Notes: generated by a model from the letters alone, not told the origin. 64,000 nucleotides of DNA from Acinetobacter haemolyticus CIP 64.3 = MTCC 9819 (GCF_000369065.1 NZ_KB849800.1:388044-452043), one strand, 5' to 3'; positions 9,360 through 19,162 are shown, counted from the stretch's first letter. Program-made: numbers and translations.

Positions 9360-10055
9360 TTAACGAATACTGGCTTCATCCAAATGTCGAGCACCTTCTA
9401 AGATCATTCGAATCATGATCATAGTCTGTTCTGCAACCTCGGTTCGTTGTTCAACAGGGAGGTCGAGTACTTTAGCACCCATATTAAATACCAATTGAGT
9501 GATCGCTTTGGCTGCAATGTCGGCATGACTCATTTTACTATTATTCATTTGTTCTAAACGAATCAAATCTTCTTGTAATTCTTGTTGAAAGAAATTGAGT
9601 TGACGATCAACCGCAGCTTTATACGAGGTTGAGCCAGTATAACTTTCACGTAGCAATAGACTGAGATTTCCTTCATCTGCATCTAATTGCTGAATGAAGA
9701 CCTCGACAGAACTTCGGATAATACTTTGTTGTAAAACTGCTTTTAATCGAGCTTCACGAATAATTTTACGCAGAACCAAACCTGCACGATCAATTAATGC
9801 AATCGCAAGCTCGTCAATATCTTTAAAATGGCGATAGAAGCTATTAGGTGCAATACCTGCCTCACGTGCGATCTCTCGCAAACTCAATGAAGCAATGCTT
9901 TTTTGTGGACCGATCAGATTCAAAGTTGCTTGGAATAACTCTTCTCTTGTAATTGTTGCTTTTCTGCCTACTGAACGCACAGGAGCTTTCATTGGAATGA
10001 CATCTTGGTCATTTAATGTGTCAGTGTTGAGCTGTGAAAAAGAAGAATGAACCAT
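9360..10055 (-). CDS. TetR-family regulator, FabR/DesT-like
   Basis: 231-aa repressor-type protein. The helix-turn-helix near residues 45-85 (SLSLREIAREAGIAPNSFYRHF, here quoted in parts: SLSLREIAREAGIAP then NSFYRHFKDIDELA) is nearly identical to E. coli FabR, which senses unsaturated acyl thioesters and controls fabA/fabB. Pseudomonas DesT does the same for the desCB desaturase operon. The divergent neighbours here are a ferredoxin reductase and a desaturase, so control of desaturation is the likely job, by inference. ATG at 10055 is preferred to an in-frame TTG at 10064; no strong ribosome site is seen. The shared upstream region carries a perfect inverted repeat. Confidence 0.88.
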   Translation of the reverse strand: MVHSSFSQLNTDTLNDQDVIPMKAPVRSVGRKATITREELFQATLNLIGPQKSIASLSLREIAREAGIAPNSFYRHFKDIDELAIALIDRAGLVLRKIIREARLKAVLQQSIIRSSVEVFIQQLDADEGNLSLLLRESYTGSTSYKAAVDRQLNFFQQELQEDLIRLEQMNNSKMSHADIAAKAITQLVFNMGAKVLDLPVEQRTEVAEQTMIMIRMILEGARHLDEASIR

Positions 10056-10121
10056 TGTTTTCAAAATATAAGTAAGCTAATTCAGAGTATAGCGGTTGTA
10101 TTTGAACTTGTGAAACATAAA

Positions 10122-10169
10122 TTATTATACACATGTATATATACAAATAAATATACATGTGTATAATAA
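10122..10169. promoter_or_regulatory. Perfect 19-bp inverted repeat, probable FabR/DesT-type operator
   Basis: TTATTATACACATGTATAT (10122-10140) is the exact reverse complement of 10151-10169, with a 10-nt spacer. Each arm also contains its own near-palindrome centred on ACATGT (TATAC-ACATGT-ATATA). It lies 67 bp upstream of the TetR-family ATG and 27 bp upstream of the reductase ATG. Two nested sites of this kind suit dimer binding by the adjacent regulator. Location and symmetry are seen; the binding protein is inferred. Confidence 0.75.
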
Positions 10170-10195
10170 CTACAAAACAACCAGAGTACCTGCTC

Positions 10196-11263
10196 ATGTA
10201 TGCAATCGAAAAGAGAAATTCTCTATTCAATTCATTGGCAAACAGCGTAATGAACAGCCATGATGCCAATTTTTGGTTACAGAAAATCAATCCATTGTGG
10301 TCTGTAAATCAACCTTTAGCCCAAATCGTAAAAAAACAAATAGTGGCAAAAGATACGGTCAGTCTAATTTTAAAATGCAATCGTCATGTTCAGCGCGGGA
10401 TGGCAGGACAACATCATCCGATTACGGTTGAAATTGCTGGACGTCATTACGAGCGTACTTATAGTTTGATGCAAGTGGATGCAGAACATCTTTGCTTGAC
10501 GGTGAAAAAAGTTGATCAAGGTCTTGTTAGTTCATGGCTTGTTGAGAAATCTCGAATAGGCGATATCGTTCGCTTAGGGCAGCCTTATGGCGATATGCAA
10601 CAGCATATTCAAAGTCCAAATTTATTGTTACTTGCAGCAGGCAGTGGCATCACACCGATGTTGAGTTTGATTGAAGCACTATGCCAATCTAAGCAATTGA
10701 ATACGGTCAATGTTCAGTTAATGTACTGGGTTAAAACCTATGAAGATGCGGCATACGCTGAGTATTTAAAAGAAGTTTCAGAAAATTTTACAAATTTTAG
10801 TTATCAAATTCTTTATACCCAAGAACAAGACCAGCGTTTAAATCAAAATCATGTTGATCAATTAACCAAGTTGAATCAAACCACAGTTTATGCATGTGGT
10901 CCTTCTGGCTTTGTGGCAACCGCAGAGACATTATTCGTAAATGCTGCATTCATCCAAACCGAAGCATTTAGCTTAAGTCAATTTGAACATGATGCGACAG
11001 ATACGGGTTTTATTAATGTCACATTAACTCAGTCTAATAAGACTGTGGCAATTCCCAAAGGTCAATCGATCTTAGCCAGTTTAGAACAGCAAGGCATCAA
11101 GCCAAACCACGGTTGTCGTATGGGAATTTGTAATAAGTGTGCTTGTAATAAGGCGCAAGGTGCGACAAAAAATCTACTTAATGGTTCAGCCAATCATGAA
11201 CCATCTCAGCTATTAAAAATTTGTGTAAATTCTGCTCAATCTGATCTTGTGATTGATCTATAA
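10196..11263 (+). CDS. Ferredoxin reductase with C-terminal 2Fe-2S domain (desaturase electron donor)
   Basis: Flavin reductase fused to a plant-type ferredoxin, predicted to pass electrons from NAD(P)H to the desaturase encoded 8 bp downstream. FAD-binding [10 protein letters not shown] lies near residue 93, the NAD-binding [12 protein letters not shown] near 145, and CGPSGF near 234. The C-terminal ferredoxin has [13 protein letters not shown] (Cys-x4-Cys-x2-Cys) plus a later Cys in LKICVNS. An ATG at 10157 lies inside the operator palindrome, so I use ATG 10196 (355 aa); 10250 is another possibility. The pairing matches DesC/DesB-type operons of Pseudomonas. Regulation by the divergent TetR protein is likely. 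Confidence 0.88.
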   Translation: MYAIEKRNSLFNSLANSVMNSHDANFWLQKINPLWSVNQPLAQIVKKQIVAKDTVSLILKCNRHVQRGMAGQHHPITVEIAGRHYERTYSLMQVDAEHLCLTVKKVDQGLVSSWLVEKSRIGDIVRLGQPYGDMQQHIQSPNLLLLAAGSGITPMLSLIEALCQSKQLNTVNVQLMYWVKTYEDAAYAEYLKEVSENFTNFSYQILYTQEQDQRLNQNHVDQLTKLNQTTVYACGPSGFVATAETLFVNAAFIQTEAFSLSQFEHDATDTGFINVTLTQSNKTVAIPKGQSILASLEQQGIKPNHGCRMGICNKCACNKAQGATKNLLNGSANHEPSQLLKICVNSAQSDLVIDL

Positions 11264-11271
11264 GCGAGAAA

Positions 11272-12372
11272 ATGATTATGAACATGCCTGTTAAAATTCA
11301 ATATTTTAAAAACCCTAAAAATCGTGATTTAACTGCCGCAGAGTTAGAAGCTTTTGCACGCGAATTGGATCAAATCAAACAAGATGTGTTAAATGATTTG
11401 GGCGAAAAAGATGCGAAATATATTCGTCGTGTTTATTCAACCATTCGCTATAGTAGCTTTTTAGGACGTGCACTGTTATTTGCAGGTTGGTTTCCGCCAG
11501 CATGGTTATTGGGAACAGGTTTATTAGGTTTTGCCAAGATCATGGAAAACATGGAGTTGGGACACAATGTCATGCATGGCCAGTATGACTGGATGAACGA
11601 TCCTAAATTCAATGGTCAAACCTATGAATGGGATACGGTGGGAACTTCAGATAATTGGAGACAAACACATAATTATAAGCATCATACTTATACCAACATC
11701 AAAGGTATGGATGATGATGTTGGCTATGGCGTATTTCGCTTATTTCCAGAGCAGCGGTGGACAAAGTTCTCTGTGATTCAGCCATTATATATTTTGCCTT
11801 TTAGTTTGTTATTCCAATGGGGGGTTGCAATTCAAAATCTTGAATTGGGCAAGCTGCTGTATAAGCGTAAAACTATGGATGAGTTTAAGCAGGAATGGCG
11901 ACCTGTTAAAAAGAAAATAGGCAAACAATTATTTAAAGATTATGTATTTTTCCCATTGATTGCGGGGCCGTCGGCAATTCCTGTATTTGCAGGAAATTTG
12001 GTTGCCAATGGCATACGTAATGTTTGGACATTTAGTATTATTTTCTGTGGTCACTTTACCAAAGATGCAGAAGTTTTCCCGAAAACAGTTTTACAAAATG
12101 AAAGTCGTGGTCATTGGTATATGCGCCAAATTCGTGGGTCATCAAATCTCACGGGATCAGAGGCATTTCATATTTTAACAGGACATCTCAGTCACCAGAT
12201 TGAGCATCACCTATTCCCAGATATCCCTGCACGTCGTTATCGTGAAGTCGCACCTAAAGTGGAAGCTGTATGTAAAAAATATGGCCTAAATTACAACAAT
12301 GCGAGTTTTGTAAAACAATTCGGTGAAGTGGTGGGGCGTATTTTTAAATATGCATTGCCATTTAAAAAATAA
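11272..12372 (+). CDS. Membrane acyl-lipid/acyl-CoA desaturase
   Basis: Diiron membrane fatty-acid desaturase introducing double bonds into acyl chains, probably delta-9. The 366-aa protein shows the three histidine clusters: HNVMH (98-102), HNYKHH (133-138) and [10 protein letters not shown] (about residues 308-317). Hydrophobic segments near 63-90 and 165-190 fit inner-membrane insertion. It follows the reductase by 8 bp, forming an electron-transfer pair. ATG at 11278 is an alternative start with slightly better spacing to GCGAGAAA. Position of the double bond and substrate form are not readable from sequence. Confidence 0.9.
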   Translation: MIMNMPVKIQYFKNPKNRDLTAAELEAFARELDQIKQDVLNDLGEKDAKYIRRVYSTIRYSSFLGRALLFAGWFPPAWLLGTGLLGFAKIMENMELGHNVMHGQYDWMNDPKFNGQTYEWDTVGTSDNWRQTHNYKHHTYTNIKGMDDDVGYGVFRLFPEQRWTKFSVIQPLYILPFSLLFQWGVAIQNLELGKLLYKRKTMDEFKQEWRPVKKKIGKQLFKDYVFFPLIAGPSAIPVFAGNLVANGIRNVWTFSIIFCGHFTKDAEVFPKTVLQNESRGHWYMRQIRGSSNLTGSEAFHILTGHLSHQIEHHLFPDIPARRYREVAPKVEAVCKKYGLNYNNASFVKQFGEVVGRIFKYALPFKK

Positions 12373-12384
12373 TCTTTAAATGTG

Positions 12385-12420
12385 AAAAGCCCCGCACTTG
12401 TAGAGTTCGGGGCTTTTTTT
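12385..12420. terminator. Terminator between desaturase and hotdog gene
   Basis: AAAAGCCCCG paired with CGGGGCTTTT around a 13-nt loop, followed by a run of T. It overlaps the stop region of the convergent gene and may serve both strands. Confidence 0.9.
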
Positions 12421-12886
12421 ATTTTTTCTTTTTAGAAATCCACATTGTGATCTTTGCATGGAACACTTTTTCATTGGCTGTATCAAATACGTCAACATTC
12501 ACAAGATATTCGCCCGCTTTGTCCCAATCATAGTTTTCCTCAACAGGTGAGGCAATTGCGATCAAATCAGTTTCTGCTTTTTTCAAATATTCAACAGTCA
12601 TGCCTTTTGGTATCCAACGGTGGCTAGAAGGTACCGTAACTTCTGTCATCGTTCCGCCTGCTAATTCAGCCATGTTGCACATCGCAATCGCATGCACAGT
12701 ACCAATATGATTGAGTACCGAACGTTTTTTCTTAATCGATATTTTACAGTAATTCGGTTTTAGTTCTTCAAATAATGGAGCAATACTACTGAAATAGGGT
12801 GCTTTAAGACAAAGCATGCGTGTAAATGTCCATTTGCCAGCAGGAAAAGCAGAAGCTTTATTCCATAAGTCTAAAGTTGAAGCCAT
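12419..12886 (-). CDS. DUF4442 hotdog-fold protein
   Basis: 155-aa cytosolic protein of the DUF4442 hotdog superfamily, related to thioesterases. It shows the long N-terminal helix region, a central HIGTVHAIAMCNMAELAGG segment (the hotdog helix, residues about 60-78) and beta strands ending in VFHAKITMWISKKKK. Catalytic activity is not established for this family. An AGGATAAT ribosome site precedes the ATG. It is divergent from the TetR gene at 13001, so it may be that regulator's target, but I see no clear operator. Confidence 0.8.
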   Translation of the reverse strand: MASTLDLWNKASAFPAGKWTFTRMLCLKAPYFSSIAPLFEELKPNYCKISIKKKRSVLNHIGTVHAIAMCNMAELAGGTMTEVTVPSSHRWIPKGMTVEYLKKAETDLIAIASPVEENYDWDKAGEYLVNVDVFDTANEKVFHAKITMWISKKKK

Positions 12887-13000
12887 TTGATATTATCCTA
12901 ATCAAACAAAATTTAATTCTTTTAAAGAATATAATTCTGTTTACAAGTTGTGGTCAAGTCATACACAATAGTTCCGACGATCGGCGAACTTAAATTGAAT

Positions 13001-13633
13001 ATGGAAACGGCTCAGCAATTATTGGAAAGATTGTATCCTCAGCGGAGATCTTTATTAAAAAGACAGATATTGTTGGATGCATTGTCCTGTTTTCTTGACT
13101 ATGGATTAGATGCAACCAGTATTGAGATGATTCGAGAAAAGTCTGAAAGTAGTGTAGGTGCGATTTATCATCATTTTAAAAATAAAGAGGGTGTGATTGC
13201 AGCACTGGTTTTTGCCGCTTTAGAAGATCAAGCTTGCTTACGAGATCGATATTTAGATGAGGCACAATCACTACAAGATGTAATTTTTGCACTGATTTAT
13301 AGCTACGTTGATTGGGTATCTGATCAACCAAAATTCGCAAAGTTTTTATTATTAGCGCATTTCAGTGTTATGCAAAGTGAATATAAACAGGCATTAAGCG
13401 ATAAAAATAAAACAAGAAATCAAAATATTATGGCTCATGTTTCACGACACGCTGATTTTGAATCATTAAAAAAAATACCGATTGAATTGATGATGTCATT
13501 GGTGATTGGTGCATCAGAAAGTTATTGCCGCGCTTGGTTATCTAAAAAAGTGGTTGCTGATCCCAAAATGTATCGGGAAGTGCTAGCAAGAGCTGCGTGG
13601 GATTCTTTGCAGAATCTTGCTAAAGATGCATAA
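13001..13633 (+). CDS. TetR-family transcriptional regulator
   Basis: 210-aa protein with an N-terminal helix-turn-helix: ILLDALSCFLDYGLDATSIE then MIREKSESSVGAIYHHFKNK, about residues 20-60. The remainder is a helical ligand-binding domain of the TetR type. ATG 13001 is chosen because a GTG at 12950 would add 17 residues that do not look like family sequence; neither has a strong ribosome site. It is divergent from the DUF4442 gene with a 114-bp gap. Ligand and regulon are unknown. Confidence 0.85.
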   Translation: METAQQLLERLYPQRRSLLKRQILLDALSCFLDYGLDATSIEMIREKSESSVGAIYHHFKNKEGVIAALVFAALEDQACLRDRYLDEAQSLQDVIFALIYSYVDWVSDQPKFAKFLLLAHFSVMQSEYKQALSDKNKTRNQNIMAHVSRHADFESLKKIPIELMMSLVIGASESYCRAWLSKKVVADPKMYREVLARAAWDSLQNLAKDA

Positions 13634-13735
13634 ACCAAAGATGGGATTGTTTTAGTTGTGAATTCTAGTGTGGATTAAGAAAAGTCATACATTCTAATAA
13701 TATGTTGATACACCTAAACCATGAGGATAAAAAAG

Positions 13736-14197
13736 ATGACATTAATGAATCAAAATAAACTATTTACAGGTGCTTGTTTGTGTGGGGAAGTCGGTTTTGA
13801 ATTCCATTTAGAAAAAATAAAAATGATTTATCATTGTTTTTGTAGTTTATGTCGTAAGCAATCTGGAGCAGGAGTCAATGCGGCAACCTTTGTGCAAGCT
13901 TCTTCTTTTCATTGGCGATGTGGACAGCAATTGATTCAGACCTTTAGTAAGAAGACAGGATTTACGAATTGCTTTTGTCGTCAATGTGGTTCACCTGTTC
14001 CAAATGTATTGGCTCACAATCCGAACATTGTTTGGATTCCTTTGGGGCTGATTCAGGAGGACTTTGTGCCTGAGCAAGTACTAAATTTTTGTATGAAATC
14101 AAAAGCCAGCTGGACAACTTCTGATGTGCCATTAGTTTTATTTGACGAGTTACCAAATCGTATGGAGTTGCAACACTATTTTGAATTAAATCAATAA
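13736..14197 (+). CDS. GFA/CENP-V family zinc-binding protein
   Basis: 153-aa protein of the GFA family, named after glutathione-dependent formaldehyde-activating enzyme but functionally diverse. Zinc-ligand cysteines are visible in GACLCGEVGF (residues about 12-21), YHCFCSLCRKQSGAG (about 33-47) and FCRQCGSPVPN (about 80-90). Start 13736 is preferred because GAGG lies 9 nt upstream; ATG 13721 overlaps that site. A terminator hairpin follows. Substrate unknown. Confidence 0.87.
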   Translation: MTLMNQNKLFTGACLCGEVGFEFHLEKIKMIYHCFCSLCRKQSGAGVNAATFVQASSFHWRCGQQLIQTFSKKTGFTNCFCRQCGSPVPNVLAHNPNIVWIPLGLIQEDFVPEQVLNFCMKSKASWTTSDVPLVLFDELPNRMELQHYFELNQ

Positions 14198-14226
14198 AAA
14201 AGCAGAAAACATGGTTTCTGCTTTTC
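14196..14226. terminator. Terminator between GFA gene and fecA-like gene
   Basis: AAAAGCAGAAA paired with TTTCTGCTTTT around a short loop; A and T tracts on both sides suit the convergent genes. Confidence 0.85.
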
Positions 14227-14243
14227 TTAATATAAGTACTTAT

Positions 14244-16454
14244 TTAGAAGTCAAAAGATGTTTGCAAGAAGAAAGTACGCGGCTGTCCAACATATTTACC
14301 ACCCGTTGAATCAGATGAACGAGTAAAGTATTGCTTATCGAATACATTCTTCACACCTCCAGCAACTTTTAAACCTTTTAGCTGATGGCTAAAATCATAG
14401 CCTGCTCTTACTGCAAATGTTGAATAACCTGGGATGTCGCCAATACGACCATCTGCGGTTTCTTGTGTTTGATAAACATTACCAGAACCTGGAGCATGTT
14501 GTTTTGATTGTGCGAACATGTCTGCATTAATTGACCACTGATCAACTTGATACGCTAAACCGAGGTTACCTAAGTGTCGTGAATAATAGGGTAAATCTTT
14601 ACCTTCAAACTTGCCTGCTTCTGAGGTTGCTTTGGTAAAGGTATAGTTTCCGTAAACTTTCAGCCCCTCTAAAGCATCTGCGAGTTGACCAAAATCATAA
14701 CTAAGCCCAGTTTCTATCCCTTTATGACTAGTGGCGCCTAAATCTGTCCAAATCCCTGTACCGATATTGTCTGGACGTTCCAAGAAAAGTTCTTTATCAA
14801 AGTCCAAGTAGAATAAGGTGAGCTCAGCACTTAAGCCATTACCTAAATATTTGGTGCCGATTTCATAGTTTTTCGACTTCTCTGGATGTAAGCCATCAAG
14901 TGTCGAGAATGCTGTATTTTTACCATCAACGGTTTTCGTCGTGACTAGTTGATTGTATTGTTGTGGTCCAAATGAAATACCGGCATTGGCAAAGATATTC
15001 CAGTTTTCATTGGCTTTATAAAGTACTGAAAGACTTGGTAAAAACTCTTCTGATTTGATTTTTGGATAGATTGTGTTGGTTGGTATGCCGTTGTTATATG
15101 CGGTGAAGTTATTATGTGTGTCAATTGATTCAAATCGAATGCCTGGGGTGATCACCCAATTGCCGATACCAAAGCGGTTATCAATATAAATTGCATGTGC
15201 TTTGGTACCGCCTTCACTGGTTGTGTTTGCGATAGATTTACCAGGAGATCCTGTAACTGTGTCATATTGCGCTCGTCCTGAAAATTCAGAGCTTTCTTCT
15301 TGCAAATAACGATAACCCACGGTCACTTCGTTATCCATACTTGCCCATTGATAAGCACGTGAGTAACGTGGCTCAATACCAAAGTATTTGTAATCACGCG
15401 GTGAACTGCTGAGTGTGCTTATGCCTTTATTGCCAATTGATTCTAAATCACTAGTACGAAATGAATCAACGTAATAGCCCAAAAGTTCAAAGTTGTTCAG
15501 TTCATCTTTATGGCTATATTTCACAGAAATATCTGACCGTCGACCTGCGAAATAATTGCGACTTTGATTAGATTGATAAGGATTTTCTACAAACTTTTCG
15601 GCACTTAACCCTTCAGGCATTTCTCCGTGCCCTTCATAGTGATGTAAGTTAATGGCAATTTGATCTTGGTCAGTCCATTGATAAGCTGTTTTCAACATAA
15701 CATCATCAATGTCAATTTTATTATTGGCTTCTCGATAACCGTCACCTTTTGTACCTGAATAGAGCAGGGCTAAGCCTAAGCCATTATCTAAAGTACCACC
15801 AATAAATATGTGAGGTGTGTATTTAAGTTGATCAGTCCCTGTTGCAAACTCTGTGGTTAGGCCAATCGAGCCTGAAAACTCTTGTGGAATGCTGCGCGTT
15901 GTAAAGTTTATGATTCCACCCACGTTTTGTGGCCCAAAACGAACAGAACCTGCACCACGAACCACATCTACAGATTCAATATTACCCATTGATACTGGGG
16001 CTAAAGATAATTGTGGTTGACCGTAAGGAGCGACTGCAAGTGGAACACCATCCATTAATACAGTTGAGCGAGGTGATAGACGTGAGGTTAAACCACGAAC
16101 ACCAATATTTAATGAAACATCACTTCCTCCAGTACCATTGCTGTCTTGAACTTGGACGCCAGGAATTTGTTTTAAAGCATCACGAATAGAGGTTGTTGCG
16201 ATTTCATCGAGTCGGTTTCGGTCGACAATTGTACGTGCACCAGCATGGTGTTGTACTTTTTCAGCATTGGCATTTTCTAGCCAATTACCTTGAGCTTGTA
16301 GTGTAATTGTAGGTAGCTGTTGAGTTTCAATAGATGATATTTCATTTGCAAAAGAGATTTGAGCAATTCCACTCAATATCGAGGTGATTGCAAAACTTAG
16401 AAACTTCGGTTGAAATTTTAACTTAAAGATTGTTGTGTGGGATATAGATTTCAT
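14244..16454 (-). CDS. TonB-dependent receptor, FecA-like (ferric citrate-type)
   Basis: 736-aa outer-membrane receptor resembling E. coli FecA along its length. The signal peptide runs to about residue 36 (ending ISFANE). A TonB-box-like LPTITLQAQG follows near 47. The plug has GARTIVDR, IPGVQVQDSNGTGGSD and VDVVRGAGSVRFGPQNVGG, and the barrel ends in GQPRTFFLQTSFDF with terminal Phe. FecA's N-terminal signalling domain is absent, and no fecI/fecR genes are adjacent, so transcription signalling through it is unlikely. A Fur box lies upstream. Ferric citrate or a related hydroxy-carboxylate siderophore is the likely ligand, by homology. Confidence 0.88.
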   Translation of the reverse strand: MKSISHTTIFKLKFQPKFLSFAITSILSGIAQISFANEISSIETQQLPTITLQAQGNWLENANAEKVQHHAGARTIVDRNRLDEIATTSIRDALKQIPGVQVQDSNGTGGSDVSLNIGVRGLTSRLSPRSTVLMDGVPLAVAPYGQPQLSLAPVSMGNIESVDVVRGAGSVRFGPQNVGGIINFTTRSIPQEFSGSIGLTTEFATGTDQLKYTPHIFIGGTLDNGLGLALLYSGTKGDGYREANNKIDIDDVMLKTAYQWTDQDQIAINLHHYEGHGEMPEGLSAEKFVENPYQSNQSRNYFAGRRSDISVKYSHKDELNNFELLGYYVDSFRTSDLESIGNKGISTLSSSPRDYKYFGIEPRYSRAYQWASMDNEVTVGYRYLQEESSEFSGRAQYDTVTGSPGKSIANTTSEGGTKAHAIYIDNRFGIGNWVITPGIRFESIDTHNNFTAYNNGIPTNTIYPKIKSEEFLPSLSVLYKANENWNIFANAGISFGPQQYNQLVTTKTVDGKNTAFSTLDGLHPEKSKNYEIGTKYLGNGLSAELTLFYLDFDKELFLERPDNIGTGIWTDLGATSHKGIETGLSYDFGQLADALEGLKVYGNYTFTKATSEAGKFEGKDLPYYSRHLGNLGLAYQVDQWSINADMFAQSKQHAPGSGNVYQTQETADGRIGDIPGYSTFAVRAGYDFSHQLKGLKVAGGVKNVFDKQYFTRSSDSTGGKYVGQPRTFFLQTSFDF

Positions 16455-16512
16455 AAAACGATAAAATGGTTTAAATTTCTCGCATCTTACTGGTTGATTC
16501 GCAAAATTTAAA

Positions 16513-16527
16513 TAAGAATTATTATCA
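16513..16527 (-). promoter_or_regulatory. Fur box upstream of the FecA-like receptor
   Basis: On the minus strand it reads TGATAATAATTCTTA, matching 12 of 14 positions of the 7-1-7 Fur consensus (TGATAATnATTATCA). It lies 59-73 bp upstream of the ATG, where a promoter would be. Iron repression is inferred. Confidence 0.7.
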
Positions 16528-16576
16528 ATTATAACTATCGTTTATCCTAACTTAATTGTTTTTTACATGGTTTATC

Positions 16577-16604
16577 TGAAAAAACCGCGCATTGGCGCGG
16601 TTTT
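16577..16604 (-). terminator. Intrinsic terminator after the SIMPL gene
   Basis: AAAACCGCGC paired with GCGCGGTTTT around a 4-nt loop. On the minus strand it is followed by a T run, 16 bp after the SIMPL stop. Confidence 0.92.
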
Positions 16605-16619
16605 GGACTGAAGCAATAC

Positions 16620-17321
16620 TTATTTAAACTGAATACTCCCATTCGCATTGACCGTAATTTTTGATTCACCTGCTGCCATATCTTGAGCAGGGGCAGCTTC
16701 TGCCATCGCAAATTTAGCCATCCCACCACGCATCACAGGTTGAGGGAAATAGTTGCTGGTATTCAAGTTTAAACTGACCAAATTATATTGAGCTTTGTTC
16801 CATGCTTGAGTAATGGCTTGTGCTCGTTGTTGGAAATTTTTAGATGCTTCAATCATCAACTCATTTTCAACTTTTTTACGCTGTTCATCTGAAACAGTAA
16901 AGTTAATGGATTGAGTTTGGAAATTTTGTTGTAACTCACTAATGAGCTGGCTTGCTGCTTTAAAATCTTTGCTCTCCAGTTGGATCTCAGCACGAGCACG
17001 CCATTCTTTCAATTTTCTACTGTCATTGTCGTAGATTGGGTAGGTACTTTGAGCGCCAGTTTCAACTTTAACTTGAGTGTATTTGCGAGCAATTGCTTGT
17101 GCTTGATTCATCAATTGATTGATTTGATTAGAGAGTTCAGCAGGCTGCTTGTGGCTTTTTTCAATATAAAGCACGGCGCGCATTTCATCATTTGTAACTT
17201 GTCGCGAAGCATCTGCTTGAATGTTAACGATGTTGTAGTTTAGTTTTTCTGTTTCATGGGCAAAAAGTGTAGGACTCAATGTTGCTCCAAGTATCATGGT
17301 TGAGAGAGCTAGAGTGCGCAT
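16620..17321 (-). CDS. SIMPL (DUF541) domain periplasmic protein
   Basis: 233-aa exported protein of the SIMPL/DUF541 family, whose members (for example E. coli YggE) are linked to oxidative stress but have no defined enzyme activity. The signal peptide spans about residues 1-21 (cleavage after LFA). The core has the family pattern VNIQADASRQVTNDEMRAVL, GAQSTYPIYD near 94 and WRARAEIQLES near 109, with an alternating strand/helix layout. An AAGGAAT ribosome site precedes the ATG. It lies upstream of the FecA-like gene on the same strand, but terminator and Fur box between them indicate separate transcription. Confidence 0.87.
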   Translation of the reverse strand: MRTLALSTMILGATLSPTLFAHETEKLNYNIVNIQADASRQVTNDEMRAVLYIEKSHKQPAELSNQINQLMNQAQAIARKYTQVKVETGAQSTYPIYDNDSRKLKEWRARAEIQLESKDFKAASQLISELQQNFQTQSINFTVSDEQRKKVENELMIEASKNFQQRAQAITQAWNKAQYNLVSLNLNTSNYFPQPVMRGGMAKFAMAEAAPAQDMAAGESKITVNANGSIQFK

Positions 17322-17559
17322 AAAAAATTCCTTAGAATTTGGTACTGAAGATTTATTTTTTCAACTTTGATATTAAAAAGAAGTCGTGAGTAACATCAGC
17401 ATATTTTGTGGTGGATTTGTAATAACTTAGTGTGATCTTGCAACTGAGAAATAAAATAAAAAATATTTAAAAATCAGTTGTATATCTTGTGTAATTTGAC
17501 CATTTATCTAAAAATAAATTTCATATTAAAAAAAGCTTACTTTCTTTCTCTTGTCACAT

Positions 17560-17583
17560 AGTATGATGATAATCCATCATACT
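17560..17583. promoter_or_regulatory. Inverted repeat in the dat upstream region
   Basis: Perfect 9-bp arms AGTATGATG and CATCATACT separated by ATAATC. It is the clearest element in the 467-bp AT-rich gap between the SIMPL gene and dat, about 205 bp before the dat ATG. It could be an operator. Nothing else in this gap looks like a gene. Confidence 0.4.
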
Positions 17584-17788
17584 TAATTGAAAGAATTTTT
17601 TTTTCAATAATATTAGATGAATCTAAGACATAAAATTGTTTATTTTCTTTGAAAATTAGGTATCATCTCGCTCCTAGTTGAAAGATATAAAATTTTGTGT
17701 CTGCGCTAGATTCAAACAAGCACCGAGTCAAAGGACCAAAAGTCACCAGACTTATTTCTTTTACCCATATCAGAGATGGTAATTCGAT

Positions 17789-19159
17789 ATGAGCGTTACT
17801 TCCGTAAATCCTGCCGCTAATGCAACCAACGAATATTATTTGACTCGCCAAAGTCAAATGGAATCGAATGTTCGTAGTTATCCTCGTAAACTACCGTTGG
17901 CAATTGCAAAAGCACAAGGCTGCTGGGTTACTGATGTTGAAGGTACAGAGTACCTTGATTGTTTAGCTGGGGCAGGAACATTGGCTTTAGGTCATAATCA
18001 TCCTGCGGTGATTCAAAGTATTCAAGATACATTGGCAAGCGGTTTGCCATTGCATACTTTAGACTTAACGACTCCTTTAAAAGATGCGTTTACAGAAGCA
18101 CTTTTGGCACACTTGCCGGGTGGTAAAGAAGAATATTGCCTACAGTTCTGTGGTCCTTCTGGTGCAGATGCGACTGAGGCAGCAATTAAACTTGCAAAAA
18201 CTTTTACTGGTCGCAGTTCAGTGATCAGCTTCTCTGGCGGTTATCATGGTATGACTCACGGCTCATTAGCAATGACAGGTAATTTGTCTGCTAAAAATGC
18301 TGTGAATGGTTTAATGCCTGGTGTTCAATTCATGCCATATCCGCATGAATACCGTTGCCCACTTGGTTTAGGTGGTGAGGCTGGTGTTGATGCATTAACG
18401 TATTTCTTTGAAAACTTCATTGAAGATGTTGAAAGCGGTGTAACAAAGCCAGCTGCTGTCATTCTAGAAGCAATTCAGGGTGAGGGTGGTGTGGTAACTG
18501 CGCCAGCGAAATGGCTACAAAAAATTCGTGAAGTGACTGAAAAGCACAATATCGTTTTAATTTTGGACGAAGTTCAAGCTGGTTTCGCACGTTCAGGAAA
18601 AATGTTTGCCTTTGAACATGCTGGGATTGAGCCTGATGTTGTGGTGATGTCAAAAGCTGTTGGTGGTGGTCTTCCATTAGCTGTGCTTGGTATTAAGCGT
18701 AAGTTTGATGCTTGGCAGCCAGCAGGTCACACGGGTACTTTCCGTGGTAACCAATTGGCGATGGGCACAGGCCTAATGGTTTTGAAAACCATTAAAGAGC
18801 AAAATCTTGCGCAAAATGCACAAGAGCGTGGTGATTTCTTACAAGCAGAGTTTAAGAAACTTGCACAAGAATTCCCATGTATTGGTAATGTGCGTGGTCG
18901 TGGCCTAATGATCGGTGTTGAAATCGTCGATGAGCGTAAACCAGCAGACCATATGGGTTCGCTTCCTGCTGATGCACAATTAGCTGCGGCAATTCAAACT
19001 GCATGTTTCAACAATAAGCTATTGTTGGAAAAAGGTGGTCGCAACGGTACAGTTATTCGTTTACTTTGCCCGTTGATTATCAACCAAGATGAATGTGTTG
19101 AAGTGATTGCACGTTTCAAAAAGGCAGTTGCGGAAGCACTCAAAGCAGTACGAGGCTAA
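17789..19159 (+). CDS. dat: Diaminobutyrate-2-oxoglutarate aminotransferase
   Basis: PLP enzyme forming L-2,4-diaminobutyrate from aspartate semialdehyde using an amino donor; with ddc it makes 1,3-diaminopropane. The 456-aa protein is a class III aminotransferase: [18 protein letters not shown] near residue 45, [17 protein letters not shown] near 121, [14 protein letters not shown] near 255, and the PLP lysine in [11 protein letters not shown] near 289. ddc starts 4 bp after its stop, so the two are co-transcribed. Acinetobacter is known for abundant 1,3-diaminopropane from this pair. Confidence 0.96.
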   Translation: MSVTSVNPAANATNEYYLTRQSQMESNVRSYPRKLPLAIAKAQGCWVTDVEGTEYLDCLAGAGTLALGHNHPAVIQSIQDTLASGLPLHTLDLTTPLKDAFTEALLAHLPGGKEEYCLQFCGPSGADATEAAIKLAKTFTGRSSVISFSGGYHGMTHGSLAMTGNLSAKNAVNGLMPGVQFMPYPHEYRCPLGLGGEAGVDALTYFFENFIEDVESGVTKPAAVILEAIQGEGGVVTAPAKWLQKIREVTEKHNIVLILDEVQAGFARSGKMFAFEHAGIEPDVVVMSKAVGGGLPLAVLGIKRKFDAWQPAGHTGTFRGNQLAMGTGLMVLKTIKEQNLAQNAQERGDFLQAEFKKLAQEFPCIGNVRGRGLMIGVEIVDERKPADHMGSLPADAQLAAAIQTACFNNKLLLEKGGRNGTVIRLLCPLIINQDECVEVIARFKKAVAEALKAVRG

Positions 19160-19162
19160 ACC

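Noticed and set aside
10157..10195. Upstream ATG for the ferredoxin reductase
   Set aside because: It lies inside the perfect palindrome, lacks a ribosome site and adds residues not expected in the family.
17663..17857. 64-aa minus-strand frame upstream of dat
   Set aside because: Overlaps the dat start, has no ribosome site and no family resemblance.
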